A model generated the notes under the pieces. It did not search any database, was not told the DNA's origin, and worked only from the letters and a program-made list of their open reading frames with translations. From contig NZ_CADIKH010000004.1 of assembly GCF_902859855.1 (NCBI RefSeq), forward strand, positions 1-64,000: 64,000 bases of DNA, in the 5' to 3' direction. A program made the translations under genes and the position numbers. Positions within the stretch are counted from its first letter, which is position 1, and each line of letters starts with the position of its first letter. This document shows positions 51,467-60,656 of the stretch, one piece after another. This DNA is from Paraburkholderia humisilvae. Lineage in GTDB: Bacteria > Pseudomonadota > Gammaproteobacteria > Burkholderiales > Burkholderiaceae.

Positions 51467-52708
51467 TCATGCGACCGCGACCGCCCGCTCGGCAATGGGG
51501 TGTTCGCACCACAGCGCGTCGACGCCACGCAGCGTGTTGTGCTGCCGCCAGTGAAGGTCATGCAGATTCACGACGCGCAAATGCGGTAAGCACATAAACA
51601 GGATGTCCAACGCGATATGAAGTTCGAGCATCGCGAGGCGCGCGCCGAGGCAATAGTGGAGCCCGCCGCCGAATGACAGCATGCGCCTGACGTTTTCGGT
51701 TCGGTCGATGATCAGCTGGTTCGGCTCGTGAAACTGCGCGGGGTCGCGATTCGCGCCGCCCAGCATCAACGTGACGATCGCACCGCGTGGCAATGCAATG
51801 CCCTCAATTTCCACGCCGTCTTCGAGCACCGTGCGCTGCGCGATCTGCACCGAGCTCTCATAGCGCATGCATTCGACAATCGCCTTCTGCAGCAGCTCCG
51901 GTTGCTGCCGTAAGTGGTCCAGTTGCTGCGGATGCCGGACCAGGCTGACGAGTGCGTTGCCGATCATGTTCGACGTCGTCTCGTGCCCGGCGAAAAACAG
52001 CAATAGCACGTTCGACACGATCTCGGCATCGGTCAGGCGCCGGCCGTCCGCTTCGACCGCCAGCAGCATCGAGACCAGATCGTTGCCCGGTCGTGTGCGA
52101 CGCGCTTCCAGCACGCGCTGGAAGTACTGCTCGAGTTCCAGCGTCGCATGGTTAGCGGCCGCAAGCGTCGGTTCATCCATCGCGATCGCTTCGAATGCCC
52201 TCGCAAAGTGCTCCATGGCCGCGCCGATTGTCGCCGCTTCGTCGAACGGCAGATCGAGCATGCCCGCGATCACCTGCACCGGCAGCGGCAACGCGTAGCC
52301 GCTGACGATATCGAATGGCGTGTCGCGCGGCAGCGCGTTGATCAGCCGCGCGGCAGTCGCGCGTGTCACGTCGTGCAGCTTTTCCACCTGGCGCGCATTA
52401 AACGCTTGCATCAGCAGCGCACGCAGCGGCGTGTGCTCGGGCGGGTCCATCATGATGAACATCCGGCCGAGCGCCTGGAAAACCGGCTGTGCGGCACGCG
52501 CTTCGCCATAGCGGCGCGCAACGTTCGACAGATAGTGCCGGCCCATGCGCCGGTCATCGAGCACGGCGGTCACGCTCGAGTAGCGCGCTGTCGCAAAGCG
52601 CCTGCCGTCCGCCGTCAACGCGACCACCGGCCCCTGCTCGCGCAGTGCTTCGTAGTACGGGTAGGGGTCGTTAAAAAAGGCGGGGGACTGAAATACAGGG
52701 GCGTTCAT
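51467..52708 (-). CDS. cytochrome P450
   Basis: A 413-residue soluble bacterial P450. The I-helix oxygen motif is FAGHETTSN, the ExxR is in the YESS segment (CMRYESSVQIAQRTV), and the heme ligand is Cys353 in FGGGLHYCLGARLA. No ferredoxin, ferredoxin reductase or biosynthetic cluster is adjacent, so substrate and partner are unknown. The 95 bp upstream (52709-52804) carry the promoter. It is transcribed toward mlaC but with a 205-bp gap. Confidence 0.93.
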   Translation of the reverse strand: MNAPVFQSPAFFNDPYPYYEALREQGPVVALTADGRRFATARYSSVTAVLDDRRMGRHYLSNVARRYGEARAAQPVFQALGRMFIMMDPPEHTPLRALLMQAFNARQVEKLHDVTRATAARLINALPRDTPFDIVSGYALPLPVQVIAGMLDLPFDEAATIGAAMEHFARAFEAIAMDEPTLAAANHATLELEQYFQRVLEARRTRPGNDLVSMLLAVEADGRRLTDAEIVSNVLLLFFAGHETTSNMIGNALVSLVRHPQQLDHLRQQPELLQKAIVECMRYESSVQIAQRTVLEDGVEIEGIALPRGAIVTLMLGGANRDPAQFHEPNQLIIDRTENVRRMLSFGGGLHYCLGARLAMLELHIALDILFMCLPHLRVVNLHDLHWRQHNTLRGVDALWCEHPIAERAVAVA

Positions 52709-52804
52709 CGGCGAGGCCTCCGGAATCGAAGCAGAAGACGCCGGATGACGCCCTCTTCCCGATTACAGCCCTCGCCAGACGTTTATTCCGTTGTTAGCGG
52801 GCGC

Positions 52805-53731
52805 CTATTCGGTCGCGGCATTGGCGGACGCTGAAGCTGAGGCCGCGTTTTCAGGTGCCGCTTGCGCTGTTTGCTCCGCTGGTGTCACTTCGCCCTCGGT
52901 TGCGGGCGATGCGGTTTGCTGCTCGGGCGCCTGAGGCTGGTCAGCCGCCTGCGGCTTGTCGGACGCCTGCGACGCGCCCTCCGCATGGCGCGGCCGGCGC
53001 ATGCCGCCGCGTTGCGAATTGCGCGCGAAGGCCATGTCGCGTGCGGTGACCTGTCCTGCCGCCGCGCCGTTCAGATCGACGCGCGCGGCGCCGTCGGTCA
53101 GGCAGCTCCAGTAGCGGCTACCGCGGCACCACGTCGCAATCGCCTCGCGCACTTCAGCTTCGCTCAGCGCAAGCTCCTGCGCATGCGGCAACAGGTCTTC
53201 AAGAATGCCGATTTTCAACGGCAGTTTCGGCGCTGGCTTCTTCGGAAAAGCGGCGGGAAAACGCTTTTGCAGCTTGCCGATCGCGTGCACGACCGGATCG
53301 ACCGGCTCCTGCGGCGGCCTGTTCTTCTGGCGGCCGCGCGAGTCCACCTGATGGTGTTGACCCGTCTGTTGACCGGCCTGTTGACCAGCTTGCTGAGCCT
53401 GCGCTTGCCCCTGCGGTTGAGCCCGCTGCTGCCCCCGCTCCCCGCCCGCTTGTTGACCCGCCTGTTGGCCGGCCCGCTGCCCCTGCCCGCCGTGCGGCTT
53501 GCGCGCATGCTGACGGCCGGGCTGCTCTGCGTGTCTCGGCGGGTTCGGCGCGCCGCGCGCGCCCTGCGGGGCGCCGCGCCGGCCGCGGCCCTCGCCGTCT
53601 TTCCCGGCGCGATGCTCCGTGGACGGTTCCGCGGAATTTTGCGTCGTTTTTTCCGCGGCTTCCTGTTGCCTTGCCTGCCGCGCCTGCTGCTGGAGTTGCT
53701 TTTTCAACTCCGCCAGTTGTTCGAAACCCAT
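52805..53731 (-). CDS. ProQ/FinO-domain RNA chaperone with Gln-rich linker
   Basis: A 308-residue protein. An N-terminal coiled, Gln/Arg-rich helix (MGFEQLAELKKQLQQQARQARQQEA) is followed by a long low-complexity segment (about 45-140: RGQ, AGQQ repeats), then the ProQ/FINO domain (about 145-237: LQKRFPAAFPKKPAPKLPLKIGILEDL ... WCRGSRYWSCLTDGAARVDLNG) and an acidic Ala/Pro tail. ProQ proteins bind structured sRNAs and 3' ends. The repeated Gln-rich linker is unusual in length; repeats are evident in the DNA around 53340-53480. Confidence 0.88.
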   Translation of the reverse strand: MGFEQLAELKKQLQQQARQARQQEAAEKTTQNSAEPSTEHRAGKDGEGRGRRGAPQGARGAPNPPRHAEQPGRQHARKPHGGQGQRAGQQAGQQAGGERGQQRAQPQGQAQAQQAGQQAGQQTGQHHQVDSRGRQKNRPPQEPVDPVVHAIGKLQKRFPAAFPKKPAPKLPLKIGILEDLLPHAQELALSEAEVREAIATWCRGSRYWSCLTDGAARVDLNGAAAGQVTARDMAFARNSQRGGMRRPRHAEGASQASDKPQAADQPQAPEQQTASPATEGEVTPAEQTAQAAPENAASASASANAATE

Positions 53732-53822
53732 GCTGTGTCCTGCAAAATTGACGCGTGATTCTACCAGCCCTGCGTGATGCTTCGGCGGTGCGGTCCGCGC
53801 GCCGCGCCGCCGACCGCGGCGT

Positions 53823-55268
53823 TTACCGCTTGCGCCATGTTTCGCGCATCACCATCAGCCGCAATTCGGTCATATCTTCGATCGCGTAGCGGATTCCCTC
53901 GCGGCCAAGCCCCGAATCCTTCACGCCACCGTACGGCATGTTGTCGACCCGGAACGACGGCACATCATTGATCACGACCCCGCCGACCTCGAGTTCGTCC
54001 CACGCCGCGTGCGCATGCGCGAGCGAATCGGTGAAAATTCCGGCCTGCAAGCCGAAGTCGCTGTCGTTGACCGTCGAGAGCGCGTCGCTGAAGTGCTCGA
54101 AGCGTTCGAGAATCGCGACCGGCCCGAATGCTTCCTTGCGATACAGGTCGGTGTCGCGCCCGACGTTTTCAAGCAGCGTCGCCTCGAACTTCGCACCGTC
54201 GACCTGACCGCCCGCGACGATCTTCGCGCCCGCTTTGACCGCGCTTTCCATCCAGCCTGCAAGGCGCCTCGCTTCCGACTCGGAGATCATCGGTCCGACA
54301 AAGGTCTGCTCGTCCTTCGGATCGCCCATTTTCAGCGACTTCGTCTTCGCAATCAGTTTTTCGCGCAGCGCATCATACACACTCGCGTGCACAAGAATGC
54401 GCTGCACACCGATACAGCTCTGCCCTGACTGATAAAACGCGCCAAACGCGAGCCGGTCGACAACATAATCAAGTTTTTCGCGCTGATCGCCGTCGACCAC
54501 CGCCGCCGCATTGCCGCCCAGTTCGAGAATCACCTTCTTTTTGCCCGCCTTGCTTTTCAGATCCCAGCCGACCGCGGGCGACCCGGTAAATGAAAGCAAT
54601 TTGAAACGTTCGTCGGTCGTAAACAGGTCGGCACCATCGCGGTGCGCGGGAAGGATAGAAAACGCCCCCTTCGGCAAATCCGTTTCCGCGAGCACTTCGC
54701 CGATGATGAGCGCGCCGACCGGCGTGCGGCTTGCCGGTTTCAGCACGAACGGCACACCGGCCGCGAGACCCGGCGCGACCTTGTGCGCCGCGAGATTCAA
54801 CGGGAAATTGAACGGCGAAATAAACGAACACGGCCCGATCGGCACGCGCTTGACATAGCCGTGGTAACCCTGCGCGCGCGGTGAGATTTCCAGATTGATC
54901 ACGTCGCCGTCGATACGCACAGACTCTTCCGCCGCGACCTTGAACGTATCGATCAAGCGCGTCACCTCGCCGCGCGAATCGTTGATCGGCTTGCCGGCTT
55001 CGATGCATAGCGCCATCGCGAGCTCATCATAGCGCTCGCGAAAGCGCTGCACGCAATGCTCGAGCACTGCTTGCCGCTTGAATGGCGGATACGCGCGCAG
55101 CGCCGGCATCGCATCCACTGCGAAGCCGATGGCTGCATCGATCGCTTTCGCATCGGCAAGCGCGACGCGCGTCGCGACTTCACCGGTGAATTTGTCGGTC
55201 ACTTCGAGATCGGTATTCGCCGCAACCGGTTCGTTGGCAAGGTAGTACGGGTAAGTCTTTTTCAACAT
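53823..55268 (-). CDS. NAD(P)-dependent aldehyde dehydrogenase
   Basis: A 481-residue ALDH: catalytic Cys285 (YQSGQSCIGVQR), general base Glu249 (VILELGGNAA), and Asn154 (SPFNFPLN). The FTGSPAVG cofactor motif is present. It oxidises aldehydes to acids; the substrate is unknown. ATG 55268 follows GGGAGAGC; the GTG at 55271 is also in frame. It lies 100 bp after the acetolactate-synthase-like gene on the same strand, so the two may act together. Confidence 0.92.
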   Translation of the reverse strand: MLKKTYPYYLANEPVAANTDLEVTDKFTGEVATRVALADAKAIDAAIGFAVDAMPALRAYPPFKRQAVLEHCVQRFRERYDELAMALCIEAGKPINDSRGEVTRLIDTFKVAAEESVRIDGDVINLEISPRAQGYHGYVKRVPIGPCSFISPFNFPLNLAAHKVAPGLAAGVPFVLKPASRTPVGALIIGEVLAETDLPKGAFSILPAHRDGADLFTTDERFKLLSFTGSPAVGWDLKSKAGKKKVILELGGNAAAVVDGDQREKLDYVVDRLAFGAFYQSGQSCIGVQRILVHASVYDALREKLIAKTKSLKMGDPKDEQTFVGPMISESEARRLAGWMESAVKAGAKIVAGGQVDGAKFEATLLENVGRDTDLYRKEAFGPVAILERFEHFSDALSTVNDSDFGLQAGIFTDSLAHAHAAWDELEVGGVVINDVPSFRVDNMPYGGVKDSGLGREGIRYAIEDMTELRLMVMRETWRKR

Positions 55269-55368
55269 CACACGCTCTCCCAGGAGACGGTCCTGATTCG
55301 AATCGGGCCCAGCAAGTCACGTGCCCCGGCGTGGCCGCATACCAGCCGCCGCGGCGCTAGCCCACCCG

Positions 55369-57021
55369 TTAAAGCTGCGCTGAAAGCCGCTTGATCTCGC
55401 GATTCAGCACGCGCTCGTTGTCCGAGTAGTCGATTGGCACGTCGATCACATGCACGCCCGGCGTCGCGAAGCAGTCGCGCACCAGCGGCGCGAATTCGGC
55501 GGCCGACGTAACGCGATGCCCGTGCGCGCCGTAGCTTTTCGCATAGGCGACGAAATCCGGGTTGGACAGGGTCATCCCATAGTCCGGGAAATTCATGTTT
55601 TCCTGCTTCCAGCGAATCATCCCGAATGCGTCGTCGCGCAAAATCAGCACGACCAGATCGAGCTTCAGCCGCACCGCCGTCTCCAGTTCCTGCGAATTCA
55701 TCATGAAGCCGCCATCGCCGCATACCGCGATCACATTGCGCTCCGGATGCACGATCTTCGTGGCAATCGCCGACGGCAGCCCCGCGCCCATCGACGCGAG
55801 CGCATTGTCGAGCAGCAGCGAATTGGGCTGGTGCGCGCGGTAATAGCGCGCAAACCAGATCTTGTACATGCCGTTGTCGAGGCAGATGATGCCGTCCGCG
55901 GACATCGTCTCGTACACGTCGTTGACGATGCGTACCGGGTACATCGGGAAGCGCTCGTCGTGCTGGCCTTTCGCGAGATGCGCTTCGAAGTGCGTCTTGA
56001 TCTCGGTGAAACGCGAGAAGTCCCAATGCTCGCCCCGCCCCTTGAGCGCTTCCTTCAACTGCCACACCGCATTGGCGATGTCGCCGACCACTTCGATCTG
56101 CGGGAAATACACGGCATCCACTTCGGCGCCGAGAAAATTCACATGAATGACCGTCTTGTCGCCGCTGTCGGCGCCGCGCATAAAGAACGGCGGCTTCTCG
56201 ATCACGTCGTGGCCCACATTGATGATGCAGTCCGCGTGATCGATCGCGCGATGCACGAAGTCGCCGTCCGACAGCGTCGCATTGCCGAGCCACTGCGGAT
56301 GCGATTCGTCGATCACGCCCTTGCCCATCTGTGTCGTAAAGAATGGGATGCCGACCTGGTCGACGAATTCGCGCAACATATTGCACGTGGTCTTGCGATT
56401 GCCGCCCGCGCCGATCATCAGCAACGGGTGGCGCGCCGCGGTGATCGCTTCGACCGCGCGCGCCACCGCCTTTTCCTCGACGATCGGCCGCCGGCTGTAG
56501 CTCTTGGGAATCGGCTTGCCGTCGCCTTCCTCATGCGCGACGTCCTCCGGCAGCTCCAGATGCGTCGCGCCCGGCCGCTCTTCCTCGGCGACCCGGAATG
56601 CTTCGCGCACCGACGCCGGGATATTGCCGATCGACACGATCTGGCGCGTGTATTTCGTGAGCGGCTCCATCATCCGCACCACGTCGACAATCTGGAAGTG
56701 CCCCTGCTTGCTCGCCTTGATCGGCTTCTGCCCGGTCACCATCAGCATCGGCATGCCGCCCAGTTGCGCGTACGCGGCGGCGGTCACGAAGTTCGTCGCG
56801 CCCGGACCGAGCGTCGAGATGCAGACCCCGGTGCGGCCGGTCAGACGCCCATAGGTTGCGGCCATGAAGCCGGCCGCCTGTTCGTGGCGCGTCAGAATCA
56901 GTTTGATGCGCGAGCGACGGAGCGATTCGAGCAGGTCCAGATTTTCTTCACCGGGAATGCCGAACACGTACTCGACGCCTTCTGCCTCCAACGATTTGAC
57001 GAACAGATCCGATGCTTTCAT
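55369..57021 (-). CDS. acetolactate synthase-like thiamine-diphosphate enzyme
   Basis: A 550-residue ThDP enzyme with the acetolactate-synthase large subunit fold: catalytic Glu47 (TRHEQAAGFMA), GPGATNFVTAAAYAQ, a central FAD-like/NAD fold, and the ThDP motif GDGGFMMNSQELETAVRL ... LILRDDAFGM near 435. In typical members the motif closes with Asn-Asn or Asn-Asp; here Asp-Asp. No small regulatory subunit (ilvN) lies beside it, so it is probably catabolic or an oxalyl/benzoylformate-type relative. The downstream ALDH gene suggests a 2-oxoacid-to-aldehyde-to-acid route. Confidence 0.85.
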   Translation of the reverse strand: MKASDLFVKSLEAEGVEYVFGIPGEENLDLLESLRRSRIKLILTRHEQAAGFMAATYGRLTGRTGVCISTLGPGATNFVTAAAYAQLGGMPMLMVTGQKPIKASKQGHFQIVDVVRMMEPLTKYTRQIVSIGNIPASVREAFRVAEEERPGATHLELPEDVAHEEGDGKPIPKSYSRRPIVEEKAVARAVEAITAARHPLLMIGAGGNRKTTCNMLREFVDQVGIPFFTTQMGKGVIDESHPQWLGNATLSDGDFVHRAIDHADCIINVGHDVIEKPPFFMRGADSGDKTVIHVNFLGAEVDAVYFPQIEVVGDIANAVWQLKEALKGRGEHWDFSRFTEIKTHFEAHLAKGQHDERFPMYPVRIVNDVYETMSADGIICLDNGMYKIWFARYYRAHQPNSLLLDNALASMGAGLPSAIATKIVHPERNVIAVCGDGGFMMNSQELETAVRLKLDLVVLILRDDAFGMIRWKQENMNFPDYGMTLSNPDFVAYAKSYGAHGHRVTSAAEFAPLVRDCFATPGVHVIDVPIDYSDNERVLNREIKRLSAQL

Positions 57022-57281
57022 GAGGAGCCTCTGTAAGACCAGAATGGGTGCGCAGGATTGAAGCGCGGGATGTCAAGCGGGATGCCAGGCTGACTTGCAG
57101 AACGTTGCGGAGCTTCAGGCGCGCCCCGGCATGGGGCACCAGCCGGCGGCCTCAACGAAAGCTTACTCTCTCGCACGGATTCGTGCGTGGTATGGGTAAG
57201 ACGAATCGCGAACGGCGGGTCAAGGGGTGGCTCACAAGCCGTGGCGCAAGCGGCGCCGTGGACCGGGGCGGATGCCGTCAG
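57022..57281. other. intergenic region upstream of the ThDP enzyme
   Basis: About 260 bp holding the promoter of the minus-strand ThDP enzyme operon; no gene is supported. The right boundary is the terminator of the DJ-1/PfpI gene. Confidence 0.4.
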
Positions 57282-57320
57282 CAAAAAGACCGCCGCGCGT
57301 AACCGGACGCGCAACGGTCT
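57282..57320 (-). terminator. intrinsic terminator of the DJ-1/PfpI gene
   Basis: AGACCG (57287-57292) pairs with CGGTCT (57315-57320), with an inner GCGCG/CGCGC stem. On the minus strand the stem is followed by TTTTTGC, a clear Rho-independent terminator. It lies about 127 bp after the pfpI stop at 57447, with the 13-bp tandem repeat between. Confidence 0.75.
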
Positions 57321-57353
57321 TCTGTTCCTTCGATGCCGGGTGGATTTGCGATC

Positions 57354-57431
57354 CGCGGTTGTCAATCGCGGTTGTGAGTCGCGGTTGTGAGTCGCGGTTG
57401 TGAGTCGGGCTTTTGAATCGCGGTCGCGATC
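57354..57431. repeat. 13-bp tandem repeat, about six copies
   Basis: CGCGGTTGTGAGT occurs three times exactly in tandem (57367-57405), with degenerate copies before (57354) and after (57406 and 57419). It lies between the DJ-1/PfpI stop and its terminator. Confidence 0.8.
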
Positions 57432-57446
57432 CGCTTATCGCCGCGC

Positions 57447-58127
57447 TCAACGCCTCAATTGCTTGAGCAACTCTTTGGCAGCAGGACCTGAAGACGCCGG
57501 ATTCTGCCCGGTCGTCAACAGACCGTCGACCACCACATAAGGCTGAAAATCCGCGCCCTTCGAATAGCGCGCGCCCTTTTGCTTCAACATGTCCTCGACA
57601 AGAAACGGCACGACCTTGGTCAACTGGACCAGTTCTTCCTCGCTGTTCGCGAACCCGGTGACCGACCTGCCGGCGACGAACGGCTTGCCGTCCTTTCCTT
57701 TGACGTGTTTAAACACACACGGAGCGTGACACACCGCGGTCACCGGTTTGTCGGTTGCGATCGCCCGTTCGATCAGCGCGGCGGAGTCCTTGTCCTCCGC
57801 GAGGTCCCACAGCGGGCCATGTCCGCCTGGATAGAACACCGCATCGAAGTTGTCCATCGATATCGTCGACAGCTTGTGTGTCGACGCGAGCGTCGCGGTC
57901 GCTTCCGCGTCTTTTTCAAAGCGACGGGTCAGATCGGTTTGAAAGTCCGGTTCGTTGCTCTTCGGATCGAGTGGCGGCTGCCCGCCTTTTACGGAGGCAA
58001 GCGTCAGTTCCGCGCCCGCTTCCTTGAATACGTAATAGGGTGCCGCGAGTTCCTCGAGCCAGAATCCGGTTTTCTTGCCGGTATCGCCGAGTTTGTCATG
58101 CGAGGTCAAAACAATCAGGATTTTCAT
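57447..58127 (-). CDS. DJ-1/PfpI family protein (Hsp31-like)
   Basis: A 226-residue DJ-1/PfpI protein with nucleophile Cys133-His134 (AVCHAPCVF), the acid in LEEL (about 25-26) and GGHGPLWDL. The insert DKLGDTGKKTGFWLEELAAPYYVF is that of the Hsp31/glyoxalase III branch, so it may convert methylglyoxal to lactate or repair glycation. Cytoplasmic. It ends at a clear terminator after a repeat tract and is divergent from nothing close. Confidence 0.88.
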   Translation of the reverse strand: MKILIVLTSHDKLGDTGKKTGFWLEELAAPYYVFKEAGAELTLASVKGGQPPLDPKSNEPDFQTDLTRRFEKDAEATATLASTHKLSTISMDNFDAVFYPGGHGPLWDLAEDKDSAALIERAIATDKPVTAVCHAPCVFKHVKGKDGKPFVAGRSVTGFANSEEELVQLTKVVPFLVEDMLKQKGARYSKGADFQPYVVVDGLLTTGQNPASSGPAAKELLKQLRR

Positions 58128-59086
58128 ATCGATTGCTCCAGAGTGTGCTTGCCGCTTGCCCGTCTACCGTCATCGTCGATTCAACAAGAACCCTGAACGG
58201 CCGGCAAGCCATCTTTGGACCATCTTGTCAAATACGCAAGGCGCGTTACAACTGTTCGGCCAGACACGCGGTGGCATTCATTGCGATGTTGGGCTTGAAT
58301 CCGGCGCGCGCGTGCTTCGATGAAATCGTCGTACCGCGACACGGCGTTTTTCCGCAGCACACCGATCCATCTTTTGTGCGGCGTGATCGTCGCGTGTCGG
58401 CAATGCGGGCCTCGCAAGCAGATGAAGATGATCTTCCGGTATCGCGCGCAACATCGGATGGTCCAGCACGAGCGTGGTGCCGAGGTCGGCATCGTTGCGC
58501 GACCGGTCGCGCAACCGTGCGATATCTAAAACTGCGCGAAACCACGCGAAACTGCGCTCGCGCAAGCCTTCCGATTGATCTGCTGATTGATTGTCGCGAA
58601 TGAAGAACCGATTTGGGGTCGCGCGTTCCATATGTCGGCCGACCCGACGCCTCCTTATCATGGGTTGGCCACGATCGGGTCAGGCCGCTTCCCCGCCGGC
58701 GTGGTCAGCGTAGACGCGGCGCAACGCTGTCAGGGAATCGGCGAACAAGGCATTAGCACATTCGCCGAACACTTCAGCGACAAGAACGAATAGCGGTTTG
58801 CCGCGCCGTTCCGCCCGCCGCTGGCCGTTTCATGCGCCATCCGGCAGCATGCAATTCGTGCGCCTTCGTGCCCGCCGCGAGCATACCTTCGTATAAGTAC
58901 CGCAGACTGTCATTTGCAGATCGAACACCACCGTACGATTTCCATGGTGCTCGACCAACGATATGTTCGAGGCATATGCACTGTACGCGTGTCCCGTCGA
59001 TATTGGCAGCGAGGCCGATCCCGCTTTCCGGTCGCTCCCGACACGACCTGGTCGTTGTTCCGTCCTCACTAACGAGGTGATCCGCG
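58128..59086. other. 960-bp region without a supported gene
   Basis: The largest gap of the window, between the PfpI gene and an AraC regulator. Short minus-strand frames in 58181-58661 contain protein-like phrases (LVLDHPMLRAIPEDHLHLL in one frame, TPHKRWIGVLRKNAVSRYDDF in another), which could be a frameshifted relic. On plus, 58678-58791 also reads semi-plausibly. None has a start with ribosome site and a known family. The right end should contain the AraC promoter. Confidence 0.4.
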
Positions 59087-60160
59087 ATGTCGTCGTTCAT
59101 CAGTCTTCCCGTTCAGCCGTCGATACTGGCCGCAACCGGCCGCGGCGTGCAGCCGCGCGCACCGCTCCATCAGGAAATCTGCTGGCGGCGCATGCCGCTC
59201 GAGCACGCTGACGACGCTGCGTCGCATCGCGAACAGCCGCTCGTGCTCGCACGCTGGGCGACCCATTGCGAGGGCGAAGGCAGCGCCGTGGGGCCACAAG
59301 GCTATTACGTGATCGCACTGGCATTGCGACCGACCTTACTGCGTCTGTCGTCGCACGGCCGCGTGCTGCACGACGGGCCGATCGATCGCGGCATGGTGCA
59401 GGTAACCGCGCCGGCCACGCAAGCCGAATTTCGTGCGCATGCGCCGTCGGATTTCCTGCATATCTACCTGTCCGCCGCGTACGTCGCGCAAGGCCCGGAC
59501 TCGGCACTCGCGAATCGCATGCAGGAAGCGCACAACGTGTGCTTCCCGTTCATGCGCGACAGCGCGATCCGGCAACTGATGCATGTGCTGGTCGAAGCGC
59601 TCGATAGTCCTGATCCGGCGAGCCGCTCCTGTGTCGACGCGGTCGCGCGGGCGATCGCGGCACGCGCGCTCGGCATTGCGCTGCAACCGCCGCCCGCCGC
59701 CGTGCGCGCCGAGCCGGGCAAGACACCGGCGCTCGAAAGCTGGCGCCTGCAACGAACGATCGCGTTTATCGACAACCATCTCGATCAGCCGATTTCGCTG
59801 CAACAGCTTGCGCACGCGGTGGGCCTGTCGCCCACCTACTTCGCAGCGCGCTTTCGCGCGGCGGTCGGCGCGTCGCCGCGCCTGTTCGTGATGCGGCGGC
59901 GTATCGAACGCGCCAAGGTGCTGCTCGCGTCGACACGAATGAGCATGATCGATGTCGCGCTGAATGTCGGGTTCAGGACGCAGTCCCACTTCACGACCGT
60001 GTTCGGCCGCCAGGAGGGTGCGACGCCACACCAATGGCGTATGCGCTGCGCGAACACGGCGGACGCCGCCACCGACGATCGCGCTCATCCCGCGCGCGAA
60101 ACATTGGCGGATCGCGCAGGGATACGGACCCTCGATACCGGTGCAAGCGCCGCATTGTGA
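59087..60160 (+). CDS. AraC-family transcriptional regulator
   Basis: A 357-residue regulator: variable N-terminal domain (about 40-215) and AraC double HTH (about 245-335: ISLQQLAHAVGLSPTYFAARFRAAVGASP and MSMIDVALNVGFRTQSHFTTVFGRQEG). A 35-residue Ala-rich tail follows. The start at 59087 has GAGGTGATCC upstream. Orphan regulator; targets unknown. The domain set is certain, the function is not. Confidence 0.88.
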   Translation: MSSFISLPVQPSILAATGRGVQPRAPLHQEICWRRMPLEHADDAASHREQPLVLARWATHCEGEGSAVGPQGYYVIALALRPTLLRLSSHGRVLHDGPIDRGMVQVTAPATQAEFRAHAPSDFLHIYLSAAYVAQGPDSALANRMQEAHNVCFPFMRDSAIRQLMHVLVEALDSPDPASRSCVDAVARAIAARALGIALQPPPAAVRAEPGKTPALESWRLQRTIAFIDNHLDQPISLQQLAHAVGLSPTYFAARFRAAVGASPRLFVMRRRIERAKVLLASTRMSMIDVALNVGFRTQSHFTTVFGRQEGATPHQWRMRCANTADAATDDRAHPARETLADRAGIRTLDTGASAAL

Positions 60161-60274
60161 AGCGCGGCGGCAGGAGGCCGACTTGTGACGTATCGTTGCG
60201 CGCGCAGCTAACGGGTTACCAGGCGAGGTTGCAAGCGAGGTTGCAAGCCGGGACCGTTTGCCCCAAACAGGCGC

Positions 60275-60523
60275 TCAGTCGGGCATCACGAAGCAATGCT
60301 GCGCAACGCTCTCGTGAAGCACAAACTCGATTGCGCGTCCCGAGCGCACGTCGAGCAGCAAGCGCTCGAGTTCGGCCAACTCGGCGCGCAGCGCGTCCGT
60401 GTCAGTTGCGTGACGACTGTCCAGCGCATCATTGACGATGCGCCGACGCACCATAATCTTTTCTATCGCGCGCGAGCGCGTCAAAAACATGCGTTCCATA
60501 TTCTTTGTCAAATCATCGCGCAT
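60275..60523 (-). CDS. short hypothetical protein
   Basis: A possible 82-residue protein (MRDDLTKNMERMFLTRSRAIEKIMVRRRIV ... FVLHESVAQHCFVMPD), helical and charged, no recognised family. The frame is open to 60640; the ATG at 60523 or 60499 gives protein-like sequence. Placed 130 bp downstream of the Old Yellow Enzyme gene on the same strand, so it could be in its operon. Codon use fits the neighbours, but the evidence is modest. Confidence 0.45.
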   Translation of the reverse strand: MRDDLTKNMERMFLTRSRAIEKIMVRRRIVNDALDSRHATDTDALRAELAELERLLLDVRSGRAIEFVLHESVAQHCFVMPD

Positions 60524-60656
60524 GCGGCAGGCCGGCCCGGCCACACGCGTGTCGCTTCGACTGCTTGCCGCTTGCATGATTCCTTCGTGCGCGCAAAAAA
60601 AATGACCAGGCCCGTGCAGCGGGCACGCAGCGTTCGTCAAGCGTCGATACGGCCGC

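Noticed and set aside
55450..57036. 528-codon open frame on the plus strand
   Set aside because: Antisense shadow of the ThDP enzyme; composition rich in Arg and His, no family features.
57354..57431. Tandem 13-bp repeat as a CRISPR array
   Set aside because: Units are contiguous without spacers and too short; no cas gene is present.
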